A stretch of DNA of 64,000 bases from NCBI RefSeq assembly GCF_019279795.1, contig NC_056726.1, positions 1,137,911,882 through 1,137,975,881 of the forward strand. Direction: 5' to 3'. Of the stretch, positions 22,889-35,300 are shown in pieces. The stretch's first letter is position 1; the number at the start of each line of letters is the position of its first letter. The notes beneath the pieces were generated by a model. The model was not told where the DNA came from, did no database searches, and was given only the letters and a program-made list of their open reading frames with translations. Source of the DNA: Protopterus annectens. Taxonomy: Eukaryota > Chordata > Ceratodontiformes > Protopteridae. A program made the position numbers and the translations under genes.

Positions 22889-25800
22889 GCTTAAACCCCA
22901 TATAAAAGACTCTGAAGTAACACCACCCAACTACTCTATAATTAGGAAAGATAGAGCACATAAAAAAGGGGGAAGGGCTGATTTCCTATACTCATCATCC
23001 CTCTTAGTTACCCCCTTGACCAAATAAATTCCCAAATTCGGCAATTCAGAACTACTCCCAGCTCTACTTCACATAAATAAACATAAACTCATATGCATAG
23101 TCTCCCTTTATATTCCACCTGGAGATAATATTGCTACCCTTGAAGATATACTCTCCTGGTTCTCTATCAACATCACTAATGAAATCATAATCTTGGGCGA
23201 TGTTAATATTAACTGGACCATAATTCAATCTCCCAATAACTTGCTAAATATAAACTTGTATAACTTCACCCAGCTGATCAACTCAACAATTAGGCCTTGT
23301 AAGAACTTCCAGAATGGGAGCACCCTTGACTGGATCCTAGTTTCCCATCCTAACTATATCTCTAACAGCGTTACTCTTCCTGATCCACTAGGGGACCACT
23401 TCCCTACTTTCGCCCACCGCCTCCCTCATCTATATAACTAACTCATACACTGCACCTCTACTCCGTGCCAAAAAAAAAAATGAATCCTACTTCATTCTCA
23501 TGTGCACTAAAAAGAATAAACTGGAACCCAATAAAGACTCTTCCCTTAGAAAGTGCAGTTAACTATTTTAACTCAACTTTCCTAAACTTGCTTAACTCCT
23601 TTGCCCCTCTTAAAACAAAACACATAAAAAACAATCCTGTACCTTAGTCAACCAAAAATACCTTAGCTACTATGCGTTTCTGGGATAAATCCTGGAAACT
23701 TTACCATAAAAACAAAACAGACATTACCCTCAATGAATACAAAATTTTCCATAATAAAGTAAAAGAAGTATTACCTCAGACCGCAAATCTTATTTCTCTA
23801 CCCTCCAAACCAACCACAACAGCAACCCCCAAAAATTGTGGAACAAAATCACCTCTCTCCTTAATCCTGGTAAAAAAGAAAATCCCTGCGCTGACCCAAG
23901 TGCCTCTGACTTGGATTTAGCCACCCAATTTAACTCATTCTTCATCAATTCTATAAGAAAATTAACATCATCCTTCACTAACAATCAGACTTCCCCATCC
24001 TCACTTCTACCCACCCCTTCAGCCACTAGCAACTCCAACTCACAACCTTCTCCCTTCTCCTTAAACCCCATCCCTATAACTACCATAAAAAACTTCTTAT
24101 AAAATTGAAAACTGGTTCCAATGCCCCTGACGAGATACCCTCCTACTTCATAACAGTAGCCATTGAAGGCATTGCTCATCCTATCTGCATTCTTATAAAT
24201 TGTCCCATTTCTGAATCCCATATTCCCCAGATCTGGAAAAAGGCCTTCATTATTCCACTCCATAAAGGCAGCAATAATAATGATATTTCAAACTTTCGAC
24301 CCATAGCTATCTTATCCCCCATTTCTAAACTCCTCGAAAAATGTATCCATCTACAACTAGTACCCTACCTCATAAACAACCATCTTGTAACTCATACACA
24401 GCATGGTTTCAGACCCGGCCACAGCACCACAACAGCTCTCTTATCCTTCCTAGAAACTGTTAACATGGCTTGTGACTCTGGCCAAATAATGTCTACTCCC
24501 CTTCTTGACCTCTCTAAGGCATTCAATACTATCTCTCATAACCTTCTTCTTATAAAACTCTCCAAACTAAATATCTCCCATTCCTCTTTCAACTGGTTCA
24601 CCAGTTATTTCACAAATAGGCAACAAGAAGTCAGATGGAAAAAAAGCACCTCCCTCTTCCTCAGTACTTCCACAGGTATCCCCCAGGGTTCAAGTTTAGG
24701 CCTGCTTTTATTCACTATATTTATAAATGACTTCTATCAAGCCATCCCTAATACCAACCTTGTGCAATATGTGGATGACCCAACAATAATCTGCTCAGCC
24801 TCCTCTATCTCCACCTAAGCCAAATTAACAAAATATGCTTTCGCTTCTACTGAAAAATTGATGCTGGATAACCATCTAGCACACAATGCAACTAAAACTA
24901 AACTTATGCTATTTACCACTTCCAAAGCCAACACCCTAGACAAAAATTCATTCTCCATAACCAGTCATAACATACACCTCTAGAAATAGTATCCAATGCT
25001 AAATTACTAGGGGTCCTAATCGATGATCAGCTAAAATTTGATCATCATATACTTGTAAATAAAGAAAAAAATACAAAAAAAACTGGCATGCTCTACCGCC
25101 ACTTTCACTACATCTCTCCCTCCACCAGGCTCATCCTTGCAAATGCATACTTTATCTCATTCCTTCCCTATGGTGCCTCTATCCTTACAAATCTGCAAAC
25201 CACCCTCAAGATGAAACTTTCCTAATGCTACAATAAAATATCTAAATTTGTAACAGGCCATAGATCTACTACCTACCACTAAACTGCCCTACACCAATTG
25301 AACTGGCTCGAACTGCCAATCACATTATGTACTTACAACTAGTCCAAGCCCATAAACTAATTTTCAGCCCCTCAATCTGTCCCTCCCTTGCCACCACCTT
25401 TAAAATGCATCAACCTGATAGACTCCTCAGATATAACTCCCAAAAGTTCATCAAACTGCATAAACCTGCTCATTCACCAGGCAAACACCTGATGTCCTTC
25501 TCCTTAGCACACCACTGGAATTCCCTGCCACCACACATTCTTACTATTAGTAATCTCTCCGCATTCCAAAAGTCACTTCATTCACATCTTTTATCACTAT
25601 GGGAATGCTCCTGCTCCCATCCCACATAATCATCCTACACTATAGTTACTCACTAAACATTAAAATGTCTACTTACAGCCTCCTACAGGTTAACAGCCCT
25701 AACTAACTGTAGGCATAGCTTAACTTAAGAACTGATGTACTCATTACTATAGAAATCAGCTGTTTAGATTCAGCAGAACCTCCAAGAACTAAACTTGTCT

Positions 25801-25990
25801 GTAAATATTATGCCTGCTTGTTTTCTTTATTGTTAAAATGTGTGCTTTATATTGTTGTAATCTATAATTGTGTTGTATTCTGTTATTTGTATTTTTCTGG
25901 AGCTTTTCTCCCCAGGACTCCATTGAAAACAGGCTCCTTGTGGCCCAGTGGACTATCCTGGCAAACAAACTGCAAATAAATAAAAAAATA
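22812..25990 (+). mobile_element. L2-like LINE, main part
   Basis: The plus strand encodes an endonuclease (NILSISETWLKP, IILGDVNINW, GSTLDWILVSHP) and a reverse transcriptase (IPLHKGSNNNDISNFRPIAI, THTQHGFRPGHSTTTALL, LLDLSKAFNTISHN, TGIPQGSSLGLLLFTIF, LVQYVDDPT). It ends with the C-terminal block DRLLRYNSQKFIKLHKP and HHWNSLPPHI. The catalytic DD is kept as VDD. Several stops and frameshifts break it (for example at 23640, 24100 and 24818). The 3' end has TGGAGCTTTTCTCCCC and a tail of AAAT units. GFRPGHSTTTALL and the VDD box fit the L2 clade. Confidence 0.88.
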
Positions 25991-26834
25991 AATATTCTGT
26001 GGATCAATATTAGTGTGACAAACATCATTTATTCATTAGACACAGTACACACTACTCCTACTGGCAGTAAACAATGTACTATTTCTACTTTATGCCACTA
26101 TATACTGCAAGTTAGATCTGTACTCACCAGCCTGTCGACGTTTCTGTGTCAGTCTGTTTGCATGGGCTGCAAAGTTACTAGCCCTCTCCACTGCAGCTGT
26201 AGGGGTGAGAAACAAACATTGTGCATACCTGTATCACATACTCAGGCTAGAATCTGGTACACCTATATCTGTGATACTTTCAAACTGCTGGAGCATGGTT
26301 GAACTGAGCATCTTGGATCCATTGGGCCAAGAGTGTCTCTTTCCTCTGCTTTAGGTTGGCATAGTAATGCCGTACCTGCTCACTAGTTCAGGGAATACCA
26401 GGTTGTGTGCCAGATGGTCCCAGGCCTCTGCTTTACACTATGAGCCCTGGTACTGGCCCTGCTGCAGTCTGTCATCATAGTTTGATACGAGGAGCCCAGC
26501 CATGACCCTGGACTCCAAAATGCCCCAGCGCTGCACCCAAAAGCATGAGCCCTCTCCAAAACCTGATATGGTTCCTGCAGAGATCAGACTACAACAGGTT
26601 ATGGCTGTATTCTCACCTGTGCAATTTAAATAAGGCCATTTTCCCACCCTTTGCTGTTATTAGACAATTTTGAAAATGCTAAGCTCAGCTAAGCAGTGAG
26701 CAAAACCGCTAAGATAAGTTTAACAGTGCTTTAAGGGGTAAATGCTGAGCACTGGTTAACAGTACACAAATCCACTTAGCTGAGCTGACTGCTGCTTAGA
26801 ATTCACATCCAAGCAATGTTTAAACCTGATACGC

Positions 26835-27164
26835 ATAGCTGATCACTGTTTAGCATTGCTCAGTTTTCATTTTAAAGAATATCAGGATTGTAGATTAATT
26901 CATCATTACTAGCATATTATTGCATGTATATGATTTACTTTACATGACATCCCCCTATGTGCTTTCATTGCATTACCTTGGGGTGTGACTATACTGTATG
27001 GGACGCTTGTGTATACATGGGTAATTTCACATGTTATATGCACTCACCCTTCCATTTTGGACCAGCTATACTACCCTGGGTGACAAATATCACTTACTAA
27101 ATAATTTAACATAAAAATGTTATTTTAACAATGCTTTCCCATGTAAAAATAAAGTGCTTATCTT
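26835..27164. other. No gene seen
   Basis: AT-rich sequence outside the decayed Myb-like element; no reading frame or repeat was recognised. Confidence 0.5.
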
Positions 27165-27236
27165 AGTACTCAAACTGTGAACACCTGCATGCAAAGCCAG
27201 GAATCTAACCACTATGCTATCTCATTGTTAGGATTT
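27165..27236 (-). mobile_element. tRNA-like SINE fragment
   Basis: On the minus strand GATAGCATAGTGGTTAGATT resembles an A box and AGTTTGAGTAC about 40 bases on a degraded B box. It is a plausible tRNA-derived SINE head, not a tRNA gene: the cloverleaf arms do not close. Confidence 0.4.
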
Positions 27237-27622
27237 TGGCTGTATATTTTTATTTATCTCCTATGGGATGTTTAAGCAATGCTGAGCAGAGGGCGATAAC
27301 ATGCAAACCTCCTCAGCTACCCTTACTCATACATTATAATGAAAAAAAAAGGAATTTCATAACATCACTTTAATGGCATGTATCAATACTCCTTGTAAGT
27401 CACAGTACGGGCAATTGTAAGGGGACAAATAGGGACAGATTTTAAATATTGCTCTTACAAACTTAGAATGTTGATAGAATAATAGGTTTGGCATTAGCAT
27501 GACTTTTACAATGGATGTGGGGTTTTCAGTTCAAATGTTTCTCATTATTTAATGACCCCAGTCCTCTGCTATTTCCCAGGTAGGGACAGATATTTGGTGG
27601 AACACACCAAAACATGAGACAG
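27237..27622. other. No gene seen
   Basis: AT-rich sequence with no convincing reading frame or repeat. Confidence 0.5.
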
Positions 27623-27991
27623 CATACCTCTCAACTGTACAGATTTTTCCAGAATGTCCAGCTTATTGCCTCATATTTTTGGCCCATTTCTCATGTGACT
27701 GTGGTTTTCTAGCAAATCATTGCCAAATCACTCAGGGTTTAAGTCAGAACATAATGACAGACATTTCAGTTTCAAACTTCATACCCTTCAGAAAATCTGT
27801 GCCAATGCAAAATCTGTTATTATATCAACTTTCCAAGTATGTGAGAGCAATATTTAAAAGTGTCCCTATTTTTGGGCCTTTATGCCCCCATTATTTATGG
27901 CTTTGTACAAATTTCTTGCTCTAGGAGATTGAAAGGTATGTGAGGCAGGCATCTGGACATTCTGCGAAAACCTGTACAGTTGAGGGGTATG
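27623..27991. mobile_element. MITE family A, complete copy
   Basis: The left end CATACCTCTCAACTGTACAG and the right end CTGTACAGTTGAGGGGTATG are inverted copies; the inverted similarity extends about 38 bp inward to the CCAGAATGTCCAG segment. The 369-bp element has no coding capacity. At least four further copies or fragments lie in the window. I could not identify a clear target duplication. Confidence 0.8.
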
Positions 27992-28002
27992 GCCGTACAC
28001 CT

Positions 28003-28430
28003 ATTTCACAATGCAGGGGGTGTGTGACAGCACCTGTCACACCCCCCCTGCATTGCTTCCTGTTGGGATAGCTGCTTTCGGTGTCTGTGGACAATGAAAG
28101 CACTTGCAAAGTGGCACTTTGACAATGCAGGGGGTTTGTGACAGTACCTGTCATGCACCCCTTGCATTGCTTCCTATCCAGAATTCCTGCTTTCAGTGTG
28201 TGTGGACACTGAAAGCTCTTGGAAAGTGCCATATGGCATGTTGACAATGCAGGGGGTGTGTGACAGAACTTTTCACACATCCCCTGCTTTAATTTCTTGA
28301 TTCCCTATCTATTTCAGTGTCTGTGGAGACTGTTTTACTATTTTATTTGATTTCAGTGTCCACAGACACAGAAAAGCATGTAGAAAATGCCATTCTGCAC
28401 ATTCTGAGTGCAGGGGGTGTGTTAGATGTG
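28003..28430. repeat. Tandem palindromic repeat, ~120-bp units
   Basis: Each unit has CAATGCAGGGGGTGTGTGAC facing CTGTCACACCCCCCTGCATT, forming a near-perfect hairpin, then a second inverted pair around the GCTTTC-GTGTCTGTGGAC and GTCCACAGACACTGAAAGC words. Three to four units of about 120 bp follow one another with growing divergence. Confidence 0.75.
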
Positions 28431-28640
28431 TGTGCACTACTTAAACATGCCTCCTACACTGAGTAGTGTTCATGTCCATTTAGCCTTAGCAGTAGCGCGT
28501 CTTCATGAATATGCAAGGCGTGCTGCTGCTAAAGCTAAGCAGAAACAGACATGGCTCACTCTGTGCAGAGATAGCACTGTTCCTGCATGCAGTTTATTGA
28601 ATCCCAGGGAATCTTTGCATGGATAGCTGATAAATGAAAC
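28431..28640. repeat. Possible degenerate relative of the 3.5/11 kb arms
   Basis: GCTAAAGCTAAGCAG, GTTCCTGCATGCAG and TTTATTGAATCCCAGGG echo the order of landmarks at the inner end of the inverted-repeat arms. The match is partial. Confidence 0.35.
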
Positions 28641-29144
28641 AACCTGATAGCCAGTGTCACTGAGATGTTGTCTGAAAAATGTTCCCATTTGACTTTTACA
28701 GTTGATAAAGGGTCATACAAATCAGAGGCAAATTGAGTATATTTATCTTTCAGTTAGTGGTTTGGGAAGAAACAGCTAGCTGATGGTCAGCTTTTACCTA
28801 ATGTTATATGTCTGCTCAAAATGTTCATATCTTAGTTCTCTGGGCAAGAGTATAATTATTTCTATTTTGATGTTTAAGGTGTATTGTTTAATTTCTTTAA
28901 GGAAAAACTTTATTATGCAATTACAATTGAATGAGTCTGACTACATGCTAATGTATAAAAGGGTAGCTACATAGAAATGGTGAACTATAACTGCTGGCAT
29001 TCACTACTTGAAAATGAGGTTGCTTGGCTATAGCAACTACAAATCAGCATAACACGATTAACTATTAAGAGCATTTGTGATTTTGATTTGCCAAATTACA
29101 TTGGTTGCTGGCATTCTGTTACTGTAAAAGTTTATGTGCATTTG

Positions 29145-29201
<57 letters not shown>

Positions 29202-30203
29202 CTGAAAAATAATTTTAGTTGAGGTTCAATTACTGTTACCAAGGCAGTGCTGAAAGGCACTGGGCTGAGCATGTGGTGGGTGAAATGCTGGCACTCCAGT
29301 GTTTATAACGATGCTCTTCATTTGCCTAGTGTGAGGTCTGTTTTGGTGCAGCTGGTATTGGTAATAGCCCAGGGAAGCATCTTGCCATATTCTGTTTAGG
29401 TCAGGTATGTCACATACAAATTGCTCTTAGCAGTGTAGATTTCAAATCCATATCCAGACATATAAATTCATGGGAAGATGGGATTTTATAAACTAGACTT
29501 ATATATTTTGAAAACATACAGAAGGGCTCTGAAGGTTATGACAAATGTAAATCAGTGACCATATCACATGTTTCAATGAGATAAGTTTATGTCTAACTTA
29601 TCAGTGGTTGAAGATTATTCCACTGAATATGGAGATGGCCTGGTATTGTCCATAGCTGTAGAGAATGTAGTAAAGGGGCAACCTACATTCTGCCCTGAGG
29701 TTATCTCAATTTTGTAACCTAAACTGCGAAATTTGAAACTGAAGCTAGTGGTGACACACTTGCAGAATGAAGCAGCTGACAGAATGAATCAGCTAAATAT
29801 TTAAGGGTAGGGTGGGCAGAGAGGGAGCAAAGTTACAAAGATCAAGAAGAACTGATAAGAAAGACAGAGACACAAGACCAGCACAAGAAAGACAGGGTCA
29901 GTCTTTAGCTGATACCCATGCACTGGGTACCATTTTTAGTACTAAAGTGTGTCCTTAGTATATGTAGGAAAATTACATTGACGATTTTAGTCAAGAATGT
30001 GTGCCAGTGTGCAGTCTACTCCAAATATTGTAACAACTGTTAATGTCTGTTATGTACTTCACAGATGACAAAGATTTTAGTTGTCTACTAATGTACTATG
30101 TTCTTCATCTGTAACTATGTTTGCAATTTTTAATTGCTATGTTGATCAAATTGTTAATTGCTATGTAAATCCAATGTAACTACTGTCTGTAATATTTTAA
30201 CTG
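28641..30203. other. Non-coding, one microsatellite
   Basis: Apart from a (TG)n tract at 29143-29197 no gene or repeat was recognised. Reading frames are short. Confidence 0.5.
29143..29197. repeat. (TG)n microsatellite
   Basis: TG dinucleotides with one CG interruption near the start. Confidence 0.95.
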
Positions 30204-30300
30204 TGGAGCTTTTCTCTCCGGGCCTCCGCTGAAAATGGAGCTACGTCCAGTCGAACTCTCCCAGTCAACAAATGTAAATAAATAAATAAATACAATAAAA
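30204..30300 (+). mobile_element. L2-like LINE 3' tail
   Basis: TGGAGCTTTTCTCTCCGGGC, GCTGAAAATGGAGC and a terminal run of AAAT units match the 3' end of the L2-like LINE at 25895-25990. No coding part is visible upstream. Confidence 0.7.
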
Positions 30301-31709
30301 TAAATCAGTGACAATACATGAGAATTTTAACTACTCTGCTCACAAGTAAGGCAATGAATGAAGTAATAAAGATGGGTGGAACTGACTGTGATTAATTGAT
30401 TAATTATCTATAAGTCAAAAGAAAATGTGAATATTTTAAGTCAGCTCCTGACATTTATTGGAAAAAGGTTAGAGAACATAACAGAAAAGCAGAAAGCAAC
30501 GTCAACAATTTCACTGAAGAACTTTGTACTTATTTTAATAGCTGGGTGACTGAATAATAGGTTCATACTTTTGAAATCTTTTTAGACTAATGATAAGGGT
30601 GAAAGCACTCACTACCTTACTGAGAATATGAGAATCTGGTTGAAAGACTGTCACTGTTCCACTTCTGAGTTGATGGACACAAATGGCGGCCTGGGTTTAG
30701 CCAGCAGGACATAATTGCACAAGACTGTGTAGTTAGCACTACACATGGTTAAAAGGGAATTAATGTGGAAGTCAATCTAAACCATCACAACAAGCTGTAC
30801 TATCAATGTATGGAAGGATGTCTCTTGGTACATGCAATATCTGGCAGTTAGACATTTCCAGTGCAACTGAGCAGAGAATTATTGTACAAGTGTATGCACT
30901 GACAGAGTGGGGGAAACAAAAGACAAATGATGCAGCTTACAGAGGTGGAAACACTACTGTGGTATTTTTTTTCCCTTAAGACAACAGTGTATTTTTACTA
31001 TGACAAAGACATATACCCTATCCTAGTACAGGTAAAATAATTCATTGTTAAAGAGAGATACTACATCTGCCATAACTATTAAGCCTGTGGTTATTAGAAA
31101 GGAGCATTAACTGGCCATTAATCTACTCCAGTTAGGACTGTTGTAGAGATACCTTGTTAGGCACCATTGGTCAGAGTTAATTTAGAATTGGAAAAAGTAT
31201 GGAAACATGCAGGACATAGAATTCAATGACATCCCTTAGATGTTTTGATAAGAAATGTTTCTTGATGATAAACTGCCATGTGCACCTGTAATTACATACA
31301 GGCAGGCATGGAAACAAGCATGTATGGAAGGTGTTAGGGAGAGGCCTAGCCAGTGCAAATACCTTAAAATGAGGTAGTTAGTGTGACTATCTCAGAGTAA
31401 GGAGCAGCAGTAAGCCTGAATCTAAGATGCAGGAGTAAGAAGGTACTGGACTTGCTATGGAAGAAAGAGATCCTCCCTAACCCAATTCAACTGTAACTTG
31501 GGCAATTGGATGGAGAACAGGACGTTCATCCTTAGTTTGGCACATATATCTCTAATGGGCACACTCAGCCTGTAAATGGTTCATCTTCCAGGCCCCTGCT
31601 TGTAAATGTTTCACCTCCCAAGCCCCTGCTTAAACTTATTAAGTGTACCAGAACTTGTCATAGATTTGGGATGCATGGCTAAGCTTAAAAAGGCCCTCCT
31701 GGTCATTAC
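30301..31709. other. No gene seen
   Basis: Non-coding by inspection; no recognised repeat. Confidence 0.5.
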
Positions 31710-31830
31710 CCTAGTATTTATTTATTTATTTATTTATTTATTGACATTTGTTTACCAGGAAGGTCCTCTGGGCTAGAGAGCCCATTTTCAGTGGAGGCCT
31801 GGGGGAGAAAAGCTCCAATTGCATATTTAA
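31710..31830 (-). mobile_element. L2-like LINE 3' tail, minus strand
   Basis: A run of TTTA units followed by GGGCTAGAGAGCCCATTTTC and GGGAGAAAAGCTCCAATT is the reverse complement of the same LINE 3' end. Confidence 0.7.
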
Positions 31831-32660
31831 AGCTCCATTATTTATTAACAACAACCAATTGGGTTACAGAGTTTACACAATTTCTTACAATACAGAATAA
31901 TTGATACAAAAGACAATCTGAGACAAATGTCGACAAGAATTAAAGTAAGGGAAAAGCAGTTTAGGTTCCACTGAACAGGTTTGATAAATTAAAGAAACAA
32001 TGGTATTGCTTTCATGTTGCAACTTTCGTGTTAATTGCTTCAGTTTCTAAATCAGAATATGAGTATGGAGGAAGTGCAAGAAACAGCAGTGAGGAAAATA
32101 CATGTAGACAGAAGCTTAATAGGATATAGTTAGTAGGTTCAATGCCTAGGTGAGTAAAGGAGATATTGAGGTGAATTTAGGAAAAATTGGATTAATTCTG
32201 TTGGAGAATTATGAAGTTATGGAGGTTAGATAGTTAGGAAGAAGCAGTATTGGGTCTAGGAAAGAGTTAAATAATGGCGTCAGTCTGGGGGGAGCAGTTA
32301 CAAATCCATTTAGAGAGGAGATGCTTATGTAGGGAAATTTTGAAGTTGATACATACATATGAACCTAAGAACTGAGATAGGTACTGCTCTCAGATTCCAC
32401 CCTATACACCCGAGAGAGAGAGAACCAAGGAGGCTTCTGATTATTAGATATATGGGAAGACTGTTTAGTGGGACAATGGTTTATTGCAGATTGCAGACTC
32501 CTGAAGGGAGACTACAGAGAAAATTGGTGAAGCAACTACACAAACACGAGTCTACTTTTAGGCAATTCTGGCCATAGCCCATAATATGTCCTTTTCAAGC
32601 CATATGGACATAAAACACATAGAAAAGAGATATGTAAACGTTTTTACTGGTCAAGCAGTG
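31831..32660. other. No gene seen
   Basis: No family recognised. The reading frame at 32359-32577 is basic and may be a distant part of the Gypsy remnant that follows, but I could not match it. Confidence 0.4.
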
Positions 32661-32668
32661 GAAAAGAT

Positions 32669-33260
32669 ATGAGAGCATATGGAAGGACTAATGAGCAATG
32701 CAAAAATGTTGACAAGGCAAGAGCAAAGCCAAGGATGGACTGTTGGTCTTACCTATTAATGAAAAACTATTTTAAAACACAAGCATGGGCAATGTGGTGC
32801 CTTTTAAGATATATTTCAGTGCTAATAGAGTATGCCACTAGGCAGTTTGACACATTGAGTTTCCTCTGTATTGAGGTAAAAGAAGTGGCAAATACTCTGC
32901 TACAAATTTTCAGCTGGGAGGGATTTCCATTGGAAATACAGACAAACAGAGGTACACAGTTCATGTCAGATGTGCAGACTTGTTTTCAGAAGCATTGCTG
33001 GATAAAACATTTAATGACCTACCCATATCATCCGCAAACAATTGATCTGGTGGCGAGCATTAACTCTGCTGTTAAGATCAGAGAGAGCATTTGAAAAACA
33101 CTTTAAGTGGAAGTTGGACAAGAACCTGTCCCATCTCCCTTTTGCATGCAAAGAGGTGCCTCAATAATCTGCAAGTATTTGACACCCCTTTGAACTACCT
33201 TCTAATAACATAGTCAAAGTGGTCCTAGATTTAATTTGTGTTAAATGAGATAGCGAATGT
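32669..33260 (+). pseudogene. Ty3/Gypsy-type integrase core, dead
   Basis: The 141-residue frame reads SVLIEYATRQFDTLS, VANTLLQIFSWEGFPLEIQT, NRGTQFMSDVQTCF and LMTYPYHPQTIDLV, the order of a Gypsy retrotransposon integrase catalytic core. In the family the second motif is D-R-G-x-x-F and the third is NGLVERFN. Here the D is N and the E region reads VASIN, so two catalytic residues are lost. After a stop near 33093 the frame continues brokenly as the post-catalytic segment. Neither protease, reverse transcriptase nor LTRs were found. Confidence 0.75.
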
Positions 33261-33381
33261 GATTCTTGCACGCAGTCCTTTGTGCACTATGTCCTAAACA
33301 TCAGAACCATTCTTAAGGATCTCAAAGGGATGGCAGAAGAGCATCTAGAAAAACAACAACAAAAGGTTTGGTGTGAATCTA

Positions 33382-33405
33382 CAGAGAGAGAGAGAGAGAG
33401 AGAGA
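33382..33405. repeat. (GA)n microsatellite
   Basis: Twelve GA units. Confidence 0.9.
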
Positions 33406-33904
33406 CTCATGATATATTGTAGGACAAAATCGTGTAGGTGCTTATCCTTGTTTGACAGAATACGATGAACACAACATGGCACAGACCTCACAGAGTTATC
33501 TGAAAGGTAAGTGACATTAAATATGGGGTGGAATTTATCAGGGAGGCTAGAGAAACCCAAAATCTACCCTTTTAACATGATGAATCTCTCCCATGATACA
33601 GAGCCACTGACAGTACCTGCGGTTGATTACATCAGGATTCAGAGGATGATCTCCTAGAATCCATGAACACAAGTATCAGTCTGATAACTCTGTGGATGAG
33701 GCAGCCTTTCACAATGCCATCTTCTACCCTGACTCAGGAAATCTGAGTAGCACAACAAGATTTTGATGACATGGTCACTGCTAAGCTTTGTTGTATCCAA
33801 CTGTTCATCCATATAGATAAAGAGATTTTATGCCAAATCAAGCAATCTTTTTACATGGTACTCAATAAAGGTCAAAAAACGATGTGAGACAAACTGCAGA
33901 GAAT

Positions 33905-34545
33905 GATTCAGAGACTCATAGATTCATAGATTGTTACTAGGCTAATGACCCCGGGGGGGGGGGTTCTAAGCTTAGCCAAGTTTCCCCAAAAGAATAATGA
34001 TGTCCTGTATCCAAATAGGACATTGAGGGCCAGGTATTTTTAAGCAGCCTCTGTTCATAAGGAACATGGGTGCTAGTCCTGGTGTAAATTTCCTGTTCTC
34101 CAGCCATTGGTGTAGGTTGGTCATAAAATGGATAATAGATTAATTCATCTTCACATGGATAGGAATCATGTTCAATAGGAGGGGCAATCTCTGAGACACA
34201 CATGTCCTGTTTAAGTTACAGACAAAATGTAGATCCCTAGACCTTATATTTCTGGTACTATTTGACTTACTAATATGCAGGAGATTCATAAGTGTGGGAT
34301 TTGCAAATGCCTTGTAAGTCAGGCAATGTCAGCAATCTGCAGGAAACTGAGTAGGGGGATAAGTCTTTAAGGCATTCTGAGTAGGGCAGGCTTGTTATGC
34401 ATTGTATTCTTTTTGTAAGGAACTTCTGAGGTTTCTCTAGTCGGTGCATTTGCCTGGTCAGGTATGTACCAAAGGCAGCATTATAATCTATGATCAGTCT
34501 GATAAAGGCAGAGTACAGTGGGATAATGTGGGATTTTGTGGGATG
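33905..34545 (-). mobile_element. CR1-like LINE, 3' end
   Basis: Minus strand: PLYSAFIRLIIDYNAAFGTYL, LEKPQKFLTKRIQ and a broken C-terminal region, then a 3' tail with AATCTATGAATCTATGAG at 33911-33930. The element is 5'-truncated near 34545 and riddled with frameshifts. Confidence 0.75.
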
Positions 34546-35300
34546 ATTTTATTTTTGTATAGAAGTATCCTTGCAATCAAACAGGTATGTATGCAACAGT
34601 GAAGTCTTCAATTTAAACACAGGTCTATAGGCTATATTTTTATGCAAACTAAATATTATGGTAGCCTAGTACAAATAACTTTGTCCACTATAATAACTCC
34701 ATTTTCTTAGACCACAACAGTCCCATTGGTACTTTCTCTTTCAACTGTGCTCTTTTGATTGTTTTTAGCAGTCCACTTTTTCCCTTCCTTATGTTTATTT
34801 TTCCTTTGCCCCAGATACTTGTTTAACCATTTTCAGTTCTGAGCCAGTACCTTTCCAAAGCTGCAGTCCTGCATTGGCTTACTTTTTCTTATTGTTTTGC
34901 TGAGGGGTAGTCTTTGGACTTTGCATTTCAAATTCCATAGAAACATCCATATCATTACAGAGTAGTTCAAACAGTGAAGTGCAATGTTTACTGTTATATA
35001 TTACCATTAGGAAGGTCAAGGTGATATTGGACTAGATCTCCTACTAAAACTGTATCCTAGAAGAACAAAATCAAGACTTTCATCTACTGGCACAGAGGCC
35101 TTTTAAATTGCATTATTCCATTTACTTATCTCTCTCAGCAGATTTGTGACTGTTTAAGTTCAGTCACTGTTTGTTTTTTTTTCTGTCTGTTTGCTAAGTT
35201 TTCAACCCATTTTTCTTGCCCTCGCTAACACCCGAGCTCACTTCTCTCCCCTACCCTATCCCCAATTCCCACCCCCTTACTCTATATTTATACCTCCATA
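34546..35300. other. No gene seen
   Basis: AT-rich sequence with no recognised gene; it may include leader sequence of the LINE that follows. Confidence 0.45.

Larger units (their letters stand above)
17340..26830 (-). pseudogene. Three-exon Myb/SANT-like gene, decayed minus-strand copy
   Basis: This is a paralogue of the gene at 41400-43417. Exon 1 (about 26569-26283) keeps GEGSCFWVQRWG and the block LLVSNYDDRLQQGQYQG, then a stop; its start codon is ATA where the intact gene has ATG. Exon 2 (26128-26196) is 69 bases, the same length as in the intact gene, open, and keeps CTACAG and GTGAGT at its borders. Exon 3 (18303 down to about 17980) opens after CATAG in the same phase 1 but shifts frame after the PGTGPIPP segment. 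The second intron also aligns (18350-18600 with 42840-43060), as do the promoter region and the 3' flank to about 17340. About 6 kb of LINE and Penelope sequence lies inside that intron. The flank at 26680-26830 is rich in GCTAAGC motifs. Confidence 0.8.

Noticed and set aside
27165-27236. Functional tRNA gene
   Set aside because: A-box and B-box-like words exist but the acceptor, D and T arms do not pair; a SINE head is more likely. The same applies to the segments at 40.6, 41.15 and 44.2 kb.
28003-28430. CRISPR-like array
   Set aside because: The repeated words are long palindromic units in tandem without unique spacers of constant length, in a eukaryotic context.
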